From Alteromonas sp. 1_MG-2023 (GTDB lineage: Bacteria; Pseudomonadota; Gammaproteobacteria; Enterobacterales; Alteromonadaceae), in the NCBI RefSeq assembly GCF_030547075.1, contig NZ_JAUOQH010000020.1, positions 1 to 64,000 of the forward strand: a stretch of DNA of 64,000 nucleotides, given 5' to 3'. Below are positions 56,528-64,000 of the stretch, piece after piece. A program made the position numbers and the translations under genes. Numbering within the stretch: position 1 is the stretch's first letter; every line of letters begins with the position of its first letter. The notes below the pieces were generated by a model. That model saw only the letters and a program-made list of their open reading frames with translations, was not told the origin of the DNA and made no database searches.

Positions 56528-58900
56528 GTGAAAGAATTCGTACTTTGGTATCAAGAACTGGGAATGCATGATGTAGATCGCGTAGGCGGCAAAAATGCAT
56601 CTTTAGGCGAAATGATTTCTAACCTAGCTAACGCCGGTGTACAAGTACCGGGAGGTTTCGCCACTACTGCAGAGGCTTTTAATGAATTTCTAGAGCAAAG
56701 CGGCCTAGAAGCAAAAATTCATAACGTATTAGATTCACTTGATGTTGACGATATTGCTGCGCTTAACGAAGCAGGTAAAGATATTCGTCAATGGATCATC
56801 GACACGCCGTTTCAGCCTGAACTAGAAGAAGCGATTAAAGAAGCGTTTGTTAAGTTACAGGGTGATGCAGGCGATGAAGCATCTTTTGCGGTTCGTTCAT
56901 CAGCCACCGCGGAAGATATGCCCGATGCATCGTTTGCCGGTCAGCAAGAAACTTTCCTAAACGTGAAAGGCTATGAGTCTGTACTCGTGGCTATTAAACA
57001 CGTATTCGCCTCGTTGTTTAACGACCGTGCTATTTCTTATCGTGTACACCAAGGCTACGACCATAAAGGCGTAGCATTGTCGGCGGGTATTCAGCGTATG
57101 GTACGAAGTGATATTTCTTCGTCGGGCGTTATGTTCACTATCGACACTGAGTCGGGCTTTGAAGACGTGGTATTCATCACCAGTTCATACGGCTTAGGTG
57201 AAATGGTTGTGCAGGGTGCGGTAAACCCAGATGAATTTTACGTACACAAACCAACGCTTGATAAAGGGCTTCCAGCCATTGTTCGCCGTAACCTAGGCAG
57301 CAAGCTAGTTAAAATGATTTACTCTGACGATGAAGCACACGGCAAGCAAGTGTCTATCGTTGATATCGACAGCACAGAAAGCAAAGCGTTCTCGTTGAAC
57401 GACGAAGAAGTGATGGAGCTGGCGAAGCAAGCGCAAATTATCGAAAAGCACTACGATCGCCCTATGGATATCGAATGGGCTAAAGATGGCGTTGATGGCA
57501 AGCTTTACATTGTTCAAGCCCGCCCTGAGACTGTACGAAGCCGTGAAGACTCGCAAAGCATTGAGCGCTTTCAGCTGAAAGGGCAAAGCAACACCGTATG
57601 TGAAGGCCGTGCCATTGGTCATAAAATTGGTGCAGGCGTAGCGAAAGTACTTAGCTCTATTGAAGAGATGGACAAAATTCAAGCCGGTGATGTGCTAGTG
57701 ACTGACATGACAGACCCAGATTGGGAACCTATCATGAAAAAGGCGTCTGCCATTGTTACCAACCGAGGCGGCCGTACATGTCACGCAGCCATCATTGCTC
57801 GTGAGCTAGGTATTCCAGCGGTAGTAGGGTGTGGAAACGCCACTGACAGCATCGAGAACGGCGATAAAATTACCGTGTCTTGCGCGGAAGGTGATACAGG
57901 TTACATCTACGGTGCAGAATTAGAGTTTGACGTTGTTACGTCACGTATCGACTCTATGCCTGATTTACCATTAAAAGTGATGATGAACGTGGGTAACCCA
58001 GACCGCGCATTCGATTTCGCCCGTTTGCCGAACGCAGGTGTTGGTCTTGCCCGTTTAGAGTTCATTATTAACCGCATGATTGGTGTGCATCCTAAAGCGC
58101 TACTTAACTTCGACAGCCAGCCTGCTGAGCTTAAAGAAGAAATTAGCGATATGATTGCCGGTTACGACTCCCCCACTGAGTTCTACATTGAAAAATTAGT
58201 TGAGGGTATTTCTACCATTGGTGCTGCGTTCTCGCCTGAAAAAGTCATTGTTCGTATGTCTGACTTTAAGTCTAACGAATACTACAACTTAGTTGGCGGC
58301 TACCAGTACGAGCCGGATGAAGAAAACCCAATGCTTGGTTTCCGTGGTGCGAGCCGTTATATCTCGGAAGATTTCCGCGACTGTTTCGCCTTAGAATGCG
58401 AAGCAATTAAGCGGGTTCGTAACAACATGGGTTTAACCAACGTTGAGATCATGATCCCCTTCGTACGTACCCTTGAAGAAGGCCGTAAGGTTATCGAGCT
58501 ATTAGAAGAGCAGGGGCTTAAGAAAGGCGAAGACGGTTTGCGCGTTATCATGATGTGTGAACTACCATCTAATGCCTTACTTGCCGATCAGTTTTTAGAT
58601 ATTTTCGATGGCTTCTCGATTGGTTCGAACGATTTAACCCAGTTAACCCTTGGGTTAGACCGCGACAGTGGCGTTATTGCTCACTTGTTTGACGAACGAG
58701 ATCCTGCGGTGAAAGCCTTGTTATCAATGGCTATTCAAGCGGCGAAGAAACGTGGCAAATATGTTGGTATTTGTGGTCAAGGCCCATCAGATCACGAAGA
58801 CTTTGCAGCTTGGTTGGTAGAAGAAGGTATCGATTCAGTATCGCTTAACCCAGATACGGTAGTTGAAACCTGGTTGTACCTTGCTGAAAAGCACGGCTAA
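56528..58900 (+). CDS. ppsA: Phosphoenolpyruvate synthase
   Basis: PpsA makes PEP from pyruvate and ATP in gluconeogenesis. I place the start at GTG 56528 ([13 protein letters not shown]), with GGAGG eight bases upstream and a 790-residue product equal to the family length, rather than 21 codons earlier. The ATP-grasp part ([38 protein letters not shown]), the swivelling histidine in [14 protein letters not shown] and the C-terminal cysteine in [13 protein letters not shown] are intact. A strong terminator lies beyond. Confidence 0.97.
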   Translation: MKEFVLWYQELGMHDVDRVGGKNASLGEMISNLANAGVQVPGGFATTAEAFNEFLEQSGLEAKIHNVLDSLDVDDIAALNEAGKDIRQWIIDTPFQPELEEAIKEAFVKLQGDAGDEASFAVRSSATAEDMPDASFAGQQETFLNVKGYESVLVAIKHVFASLFNDRAISYRVHQGYDHKGVALSAGIQRMVRSDISSSGVMFTIDTESGFEDVVFITSSYGLGEMVVQGAVNPDEFYVHKPTLDKGLPAIVRRNLGSKLVKMIYSDDEAHGKQVSIVDIDSTESKAFSLNDEEVMELAKQAQIIEKHYDRPMDIEWAKDGVDGKLYIVQARPETVRSREDSQSIERFQLKGQSNTVCEGRAIGHKIGAGVAKVLSSIEEMDKIQAGDVLVTDMTDPDWEPIMKKASAIVTNRGGRTCHAAIIARELGIPAVVGCGNATDSIENGDKITVSCAEGDTGYIYGAELEFDVVTSRIDSMPDLPLKVMMNVGNPDRAFDFARLPNAGVGLARLEFIINRMIGVHPKALLNFDSQPAELKEEISDMIAGYDSPTEFYIEKLVEGISTIGAAFSPEKVIVRMSDFKSNEYYNLVGGYQYEPDEENPMLGFRGASRYISEDFRDCFALECEAIKRVRNNMGLTNVEIMIPFVRTLEEGRKVIELLEEQGLKKGEDGLRVIMMCELPSNALLADQFLDIFDGFSIGSNDLTQLTLGLDRDSGVIAHLFDERDPAVKALLSMAIQAAKKRGKYVGICGQGPSDHEDFAAWLVEEGIDSVSLNPDTVVETWLYLAEKHG

Positions 58901-59084
58901 TTTGTTATACGTTAATTCTTGCTTAAGAAGATTAACAACAGAGGGTTACTGTAGAAGGCAATTAAATAGGGCATCTAGCGTCGCTAGATAGCTTACAGGC
59001 AGTTTATGCATACAGCTTGAATTGCCCAATAAGCAAACTTAGCTAACCTAGCAAAAGCGCTATTTATAAAAACCTAAACATTAT

Positions 59085-59120
59085 AAAGCCGCTTAGATTT
59101 TTCAATCTAAGCGGCTTTTT
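59085..59120. terminator. Bidirectional rho-independent terminator
   Basis: AAAGCCGCTTAGATT (59085-59099) pairs with 59104-59118, a 15-base perfect stem with a T run. It lies between ppsA and the converging oxidoreductase genes. Confidence 0.9.
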
Positions 59121-59189
59121 TACTGCGTCTTTTTTGTGCTTTATCGCGCCCGTACCAAACTATTAGCCTTGAACCAGCCTAAGCCCGTT

Positions 59190-61445
59190 TTAAGCTTTTA
59201 ACTGGTTACCAATAGGTAATTGTCGTATGCGCTTACCGCAAGCAGCAAAAATGGCGTTACACAAGGCAGGAGCATAAACCGGTGTTGCAGGCTCACCCAC
59301 ACCCGCTGGTGGTGCATCGCTTGGGATAATCTCAACGTCAATTTCTATCGGCGCATCACTCATACGCGGTACGCGATAGTCATGAAAGTTACTTTGCTGA
59401 GCACGGCCTTTATCAAAGGTAATACCGTCGCTAATGGCGGCAGTAATACCGAAGATAGAACCCCCTTGTACTTGGTTTTTCACCGTGTCGGTGTTTACCA
59501 CAGTACCTGCATCAATGCTGGCCCAAGATTTGATAATCTTAAGGTCGCCTGCATCAGACACTTCTACTTCAACCACAGTAGCTACATAAGTTAGGAAGCT
59601 TCGGTGCGCCGCAATACCAAGACCTCTGCCTTTTGGTAATTCTCGGCCCCAGCCGCTCATGTCGGCCACTTTCTCAATCGCCTTACGTAGGCGACCAATA
59701 TCGAGCGGATAAGCGTCTTTATCGGCGCCGTAGTTGTCGTACTCGGCATTTTGCTCAGTGACATCAACAATGCGATCCGGGCCAATAGTTTCAAGCAGGT
59801 AATCTTTTTGATCGCGACCGGCTTTGTGCGCGGCTTCAGCAATGAAAGACTGAATAGCGAATGCGTGGAAGATATTAGACACCGAACGCATCCACCCTAT
59901 ACGCGCTTTTGCAGGCGCTTCACCACTTTCAAGTTTCATATTGGGCGTATTGATAGGGTTATCAGTAAAGCCTAAACGAAGTTCGAAGCTGAACGGCGCG
60001 GTAGCATCTTGTTGGAACGTAGACGCAATAGGTGAAAACGCTGTACGGTGCAAGTAAGCATCAATACTGCCGTTTTCATCTAAAGAAGCTTCAATATGCT
60101 GGGCTGATACAGCATGATAGAAACCGTGCTGAATGTCGTCTTCACGTGTCCATTGCACGCGAATAGGCTTGCCTGTTTTCATTGAAAGGTAGGCTGCTTC
60201 AGCAGAAAAGTCGGGTTTCGATTTACGACCGAAACCACCACCTAGCATGGTGACGTGAACGTTAATTTTCTCTTTTGGCATACCAATCATGGCACCCACG
60301 GTTTCCATATCGGCCTGCGGGTTCTGCGTAGCAGCCCACACATCCACACGGTCTTTGTAGTACATTGCCGTGGCGCAGGGTGGCTCCATAGGCGCTTGCG
60401 CTAAGTGTGGTACGTAATAATCGGCAACTAATTTGTCACTTGCATTGGCGAGCACATTGGCTGCATCACCTTTCGCGCGTACCGACTTTTGTGGCTTCGA
60501 TACTGTCTCTAGCAAGCTTGTTTTAAAGGCTTCAGAGTTATAATCACCGTTTTTACCATCATCCCAGCTTACGGTAAGGGCGCGGCGGCCTTTTATGGCA
60601 GCCCAAGTATTATTGGCAATAATGGCAATACCGCCTTTAGGTTGAAACTGTGGTGCGCCTTTCGCCGCAGGAATTTCAACAACATCTACTACACCATCAA
60701 TAGCTTTAACGGCTTTTGCATCGAAGCTTTTCACCTTTCCGCCAACAACAGGCGGGCGAACTACCACGGCTATTAATGCTTTAGGCTCAAGTACATCAGC
60801 AGCAAAAGTCGCTTTGCCGGTAACAATGTCTTTTAAATCGATGTGCGCCATAGCGGTATTGATATAACGCCATTCGCTGCGCTCTTTTAAGGTAATGCGA
60901 TCGAGCTCAGGTGGGGTAATTTTTAACGCTTCGTCTACCAGTTCGGCATAGGTGAGCGTTTTACCCGAGTTATGGGTGACCACATGCTGTACTGCTGAAC
61001 AAGAATCGAAGGGCACGTTCCATCGGGTGGCGGCAGCTTGCTGCATAAGGTGGCGAACACTGGCGCCCATTTCGCGAAGACGTTGCATGTTGTAGCGAAT
61101 ACTGCGTGAACCATCGGTATTTTGATCGCCGTATTTCGGGTCGCCTTTACCTTGGATAACCACGACTTTGTCCCACGAGGCTTCCATCTCATCAGCCACA
61201 ATTTGCGCCAATGCGGTACGAATTTGTTGGCCCATTTCAGAGCGGTGACACGTAATTTCAACAATACCATCGGGTCGAAGTGACACAAATAAGTTAGCCA
61301 TTTTGGCTGACTCAGACGGTTTAGCCAACACACCAGCCATAGCGCGAGGTGCCGCACCCATAAAATATGTGCCCAAAACAAGAGCGCCAGCGGTAGCCGA
61401 TGACTTTAAGAAGCTGCGACGAGTTAAGTCAAAATACTTGCTCAT
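59190..61445 (-). CDS. Tat-exported xanthine dehydrogenase-family molybdopterin-binding subunit (IorB/AldH type)
   Basis: The 751-residue catalytic subunit starts with a twin-arginine signal ([14 protein letters not shown]). It has the paired molybdopterin domains of the xanthine oxidase superfamily: [20 protein letters not shown] and the C-terminal [17 protein letters not shown] with the active-site glutamate. The split large-subunit architecture resembles isoquinoline 1-oxidoreductase/aldehyde oxidase. It hydroxylates a heterocycle or aldehyde; the substrate is not predictable. Its start overlaps the iron-sulfur subunit stop by four bases (ATGA). No FAD subunit, cytochrome or XdhC chaperone is adjacent. 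Confidence 0.92.
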   Translation of the reverse strand: MSKYFDLTRRSFLKSSATAGALVLGTYFMGAAPRAMAGVLAKPSESAKMANLFVSLRPDGIVEITCHRSEMGQQIRTALAQIVADEMEASWDKVVVIQGKGDPKYGDQNTDGSRSIRYNMQRLREMGASVRHLMQQAAATRWNVPFDSCSAVQHVVTHNSGKTLTYAELVDEALKITPPELDRITLKERSEWRYINTAMAHIDLKDIVTGKATFAADVLEPKALIAVVVRPPVVGGKVKSFDAKAVKAIDGVVDVVEIPAAKGAPQFQPKGGIAIIANNTWAAIKGRRALTVSWDDGKNGDYNSEAFKTSLLETVSKPQKSVRAKGDAANVLANASDKLVADYYVPHLAQAPMEPPCATAMYYKDRVDVWAATQNPQADMETVGAMIGMPKEKINVHVTMLGGGFGRKSKPDFSAEAAYLSMKTGKPIRVQWTREDDIQHGFYHAVSAQHIEASLDENGSIDAYLHRTAFSPIASTFQQDATAPFSFELRLGFTDNPINTPNMKLESGEAPAKARIGWMRSVSNIFHAFAIQSFIAEAAHKAGRDQKDYLLETIGPDRIVDVTEQNAEYDNYGADKDAYPLDIGRLRKAIEKVADMSGWGRELPKGRGLGIAAHRSFLTYVATVVEVEVSDAGDLKIIKSWASIDAGTVVNTDTVKNQVQGGSIFGITAAISDGITFDKGRAQQSNFHDYRVPRMSDAPIEIDVEIIPSDAPPAGVGEPATPVYAPALCNAIFAACGKRIRQLPIGNQLKA

Positions 61446-61954
61446 GCTTCTTCTCCCGCTGTCTCAGAGGCAAGTGTATCAGGCACATAATATTCCACGC
61501 CAGCCATGGTTTTTGCTGCTGACTTTATGGCTTTGTGAATACGAGGGTAAGTACCGCAGCGGCAAATATTGCCCGACATGCCTTGAACAATTTCGTCATC
61601 GCTAGGGGTAGGGTTGCTTGCTAATAAGCTGGCGGCTTGCATCATTTGGCCGCATTGACAGTAACCGCATTGAGGAACCTTATGTTCAACCCATGCTTGT
61701 TGAACAGGATGTTCACCGTCTTTGCTCAAGCCCTCAATGGTAGTTATTTTGCTGCCTGAAACGGCAGAAACAGGCAATACGCAAGAGCGCTGTGCTACGC
61801 CGTTAATATGTACTGTACAGGCGCCACATTGTGCCATGCCACAGCCAAATTTAGGGCCAGTTAGATGTAATTCGTCACGTAAGTACCAAAGTACGGGAGT
61901 GGTAGGATCGCCCGCAAATTCACGTGTTTCACCGTTAACGGTAAACGTAATCAT
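61442..61954 (-). CDS. (2Fe-2S)-binding small subunit (IorA type)
   Basis: The 170-residue electron-transfer subunit holds two [2Fe-2S] clusters: cysteines 38, 43, 46 and 58 in an N-terminal ferredoxin fold and 96, 99, 131 and 133 (QCGYC, GNICRCG) in the C-terminal four-helix fold. An extra cysteine at 101 is unusual. It has no signal peptide, so it probably rides with the Tat-exported large subunit. GGAGACA lies before the ATG. Confidence 0.95.
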   Translation of the reverse strand: MITFTVNGETREFAGDPTTPVLWYLRDELHLTGPKFGCGMAQCGACTVHINGVAQRSCVLPVSAVSGSKITTIEGLSKDGEHPVQQAWVEHKVPQCGYCQCGQMMQAASLLASNPTPSDDEIVQGMSGNICRCGTYPRIHKAIKSAAKTMAGVEYYVPDTLASETAGEEA

Positions 61955-62307
61955 GGTCTTGTCTCCATTGTCGTAAATGTTCGATGGTCGGTCGAATACT
62001 TACGTTGCCTGTTTGAATAAGTGAATGTTTATATGTTTTTTTGTAGTGTCGTTGTTTTTATCAAACCCGATAACGAGTTTAGCCTACAACGTTACCATGT
62101 GTACGGAGGTTATACTTAAACTTCAGATTAATGGTTTACGGAGTGCGATAATAGGGGCGTTAAAGGTGCAAAAATGAAGCGTTAGGTGAAGCTCAGTAAT
62201 AAAGTGGAATTGGGAAGCGAAGGTTAGAAGCGACAAATAAGCTAAACTGCAGCGGTAATCTTGTGGAGGAAATCATGTAGCTATAAGCACTAACGGAATC
62301 AACAGGT
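61955..62307. other. Intergenic region upstream of the molybdopterin oxidoreductase operon
   Basis: This 353-base gap lies between the iron-sulfur subunit start and the end of the small PGPGW-type gene. It should hold the operon promoter, but no confident promoter, repeat or gene was found. Confidence 0.35.
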
Positions 62308-62523
62308 TCAGCGAAATTTACGCATTAACAAAATGCGATCTAACTTTCTTGCGCTAGATGTCATCATGTTTTGGCTTATTTTTAGCCACCCACGTGCACG
62401 AGGCCAGTCGTAGCTTAGCAACACCAAACCGCCTATAACTAACAGAATTGACCCAGGTAATAGGGTTAAAATGATGCCGCCAATAAATAGGATGCCACCC
62501 AGAGTTAATCGAACAATTTTCAC
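62308..62523 (-). CDS. Small PGPGW-type membrane protein
   Basis: The 71-residue product has two membrane stretches (about 5-20 and 22-40) with LPGSILLVIGGLVLLSYDWPRARGWLK, which resembles the PGPGW family of small membrane proteins, followed by a basic C-terminus. Function unknown. No strong ribosome site is visible. It appears to be transcribed alone. Confidence 0.7.
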   Translation of the reverse strand: MKIVRLTLGGILFIGGIILTLLPGSILLVIGGLVLLSYDWPRARGWLKISQNMMTSSARKLDRILLMRKFR

Positions 62524-62734
62524 GATTACTTTTCCAACTAATTGAAAATAACTACATGCATTGTGGTTTAAATCTTAAAAGTTGCCAACCAGAAAAGTGT
62601 AAACAAGTGTATAACGCGATTAAATTTGTATGAGCAAAGGCTCTGCCTAGCACTACAACTAGGCACTATTGATTAGCGTTGCTGCTCAGAACTTGTAACT
62701 TGTAAGAGAGCTTCAGTTCACAGCCTTATCACTC

Positions 62735-63667
62735 TTAAACAAGGCCTAACATAGCTAAACTGCCGAAACCAACGGCAGTAATAGGTAGCGAAACCAATGT
62801 GCTTAACGCAATGATGCTAGCCGCCAAACGGTGATCGCCACCTAAGTTTCTTACCATCACATAACTGGCCGCGGCTGTCGGCGCAATAGATAGCAATAGT
62901 ACTATGCCAAGTTCCATGCCTCTGAAACCGGCAAAATAAGCGATACCCACTAGTAATGCGGGGTAAACAATACATTTGCTTACTGTGGCCAACGTAATGT
63001 TGTACCAGTCGCTAGAAAAAGAGCGGAACTGCAGCGATGCGCCGGTACAAATAAGTGCCAAGGGCAGGGTAAGCTGGGCAAAGTATTCGCCGGTTCTTAA
63101 TGCCACCTCGGGTAACGACCATTGAAAATAGGAAAACGGTAATGCTGCCAAAATTGAAATAATAAGGGGGTTACGTACCATGCCCTTAATTTGGTTGATA
63201 GGCGCCGTAAAACCGACCTGATAGAAGTTAAGTACAAACACCGACATAACATTGTACAAGATAGTAATACAGCCCATATAAACCGATGCCGCCGCCAAGC
63301 CTTCCTGCCCGTAAGTGTTTGCGCAATAAGCCAAGCCAATAATGCCCATGTTGGCCCTAAAGCCACCTTGTACTACCACACCGCGAGCATTTTGAGGATT
63401 TACCGTGAAATGCACTAATAGCATTAATACCGCGCACATTAGTACCGAACCCCCTATGCCAATAGTGATAAGGGTAAAGTTAGCTGCGTTTGAAAAGTCT
63501 GACTGGCTAATGGATAGAAACAGTAGTGCGGGTAGGGCAACGTTGAATACTAACTTTGAACCCGATTCGATAAAGGCTTCATTTAACCAGCGGATGCGAA
63601 AGAACACCCAGCCCATTAAAAGTAGGATTAAAACAGGCACTAGGGTACTGGTGATAAATGAAAGCAT
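62735..63667 (-). CDS. AEC-family transporter
   Basis: The 310-residue protein has ten likely membrane segments with the auxin efflux carrier layout: LPALLFLSIS early, the FRANMGIIGLAY segment with Asn, and TLPLALICTGASLQ in the second half. Bacterial members export or import carboxylates such as malate or malonate. Substrate is not predictable here. The LacI-type regulator upstream may control it. Confidence 0.85.
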   Translation of the reverse strand: MLSFITSTLVPVLILLLMGWVFFRIRWLNEAFIESGSKLVFNVALPALLFLSISQSDFSNAANFTLITIGIGGSVLMCAVLMLLVHFTVNPQNARGVVVQGGFRANMGIIGLAYCANTYGQEGLAAASVYMGCITILYNVMSVFVLNFYQVGFTAPINQIKGMVRNPLIISILAALPFSYFQWSLPEVALRTGEYFAQLTLPLALICTGASLQFRSFSSDWYNITLATVSKCIVYPALLVGIAYFAGFRGMELGIVLLLSIAPTAAASYVMVRNLGGDHRLAASIIALSTLVSLPITAVGFGSLAMLGLV

Positions 63668-63824
63668 GGGCGTTAATCGATAAAAGCTTTAAGTTCGGCA
63701 GATGGGCGATACTGTATCAAATTTAACCGAGATTGCGGCGGCAACGTGAAAATAAAATTTCACTATTTTCAGTGCGATGGGCTAAGCCGCCTTGTTCAAA
63801 ATGAGAGATTTAAAAGCGTTAACC

Positions 63825-64000
63825 CTAAGCCTTGGGCGCCGCGCAAGATGAACGCTCTACCAAAGAGCAGGGCACTAACATACGGGTATTCACCGATTTA
63901 GGGTTGTTAATTTTGTTCATCAACATGCGCGCGGCTTCGCCACCTAATTCATAAGGCTGCTGCTTAATTACCGTAATTGGCACTTTAAAAAACTCAGCCA
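63825..64000 (-). CDS. LacI-family transcriptional regulator (C-terminal part)
   Basis: The window ends inside this gene. The visible 58 codons encode AEFFKVPITVIKQQPYELGG and the tail LVPCSLVERSSC, the typical C-terminus of LacI/GalR sugar-binding domains (the beta-strand dimer interface). The DNA-binding domain lies beyond the window. Its stop is 157 bases before the AEC transporter start on the same strand, which may be its target. Confidence 0.85.
   Translation of the reverse strand, partial: AEFFKVPITVIKQQPYELGGEAARMLMNKINNPKSVNTRMLVPCSLVERSSCAAPKA

Overview
This window looks like chromosome from a marine gammaproteobacterium of the Alteromonadales, most likely Alteromonas or a close relative. 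That is inferred from gene order and protein family content: rne/rluC divergent, the yceD-rpmF-plsX-fabHDG-acpP-fabF-pabC-mltG-tmk-holB-ycfH row, a rhombotarget lipoprotein, PpsR/PpsA and a DUF2058 protein. Base composition appears moderate to low in GC. I see no prophage, CRISPR array or intact insertion sequence.

Layout. 1-77 is tRNA-Asp(GUC). 409-3984 holds an EAL phosphodiesterase gene followed by lolD and lolE of the lipoprotein release system; lolC is not present here. 4293-9761 has an acidic amino acid/dicarboxylate symporter, a large Ig-repeat surface lipoprotein and astB of arginine catabolism. 10246-13485 is topA plus a DUF2058 gene. 13592-13856 is a MITE-like element with imperfect terminal inverted repeats. 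14076-22349 is a mixed stretch: MFS transporter, an adenosine deaminase-family hydrolase with an altered catalytic motif, DUF547 and DUF1348 proteins, ElaA-type acetyltransferase, an exported haloacid dehalogenase-like protein facing a TetR regulator with a pair of operator-like repeats, and a kinase-like protein.

22483-40613 is the conserved core: RNase E, then on the other strand RluC and a HAD phosphatase, YceF (Maf), and the ribosomal protein L32/phospholipid/fatty acid synthesis cluster. Its genes are closely packed and several overlap (plsX/fabH 4 nt, pabC/mltG 17 nt, tmk/holB 1 nt), so coupled translation is likely. The cluster supplies acyl-ACP and phosphatidate precursors, p-aminobenzoate, glycan strand termination, dTMP kinase and a clamp-loader subunit.

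40758-55262 is more variable: an NAD(P)-binding protein, a very large beta-propeller/GGDEF sensor, an M2 peptidase lipoprotein, and then a run of small mostly membrane or exported proteins (several unrecognised), an M23 peptidase, RDD, DUF805 and CSD-DUF1294 proteins, an esterase with TPR repeats, a tautomerase relative, and a rhombotarget lipoprotein with a GlyGly-CTERM tail followed by a polytopic membrane protein.

55444-58900 is the divergent ppsR/ppsA pair with a near-consensus HexR site between them, consistent with gluconeogenic control. 59190-61954 is a two-subunit molybdopterin oxidoreductase exported by Tat. The window ends with a PGPGW-type small membrane protein, an AEC transporter and the C-terminal part of a LacI-family regulator.

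The observations I would check first are the MITE-like element, the paired TetR operators, the HexR site, the deaminase with a changed HxxE motif, the rhombotarget protein, the missing lolC, and the unrecognised small-protein run at 46744-48222.
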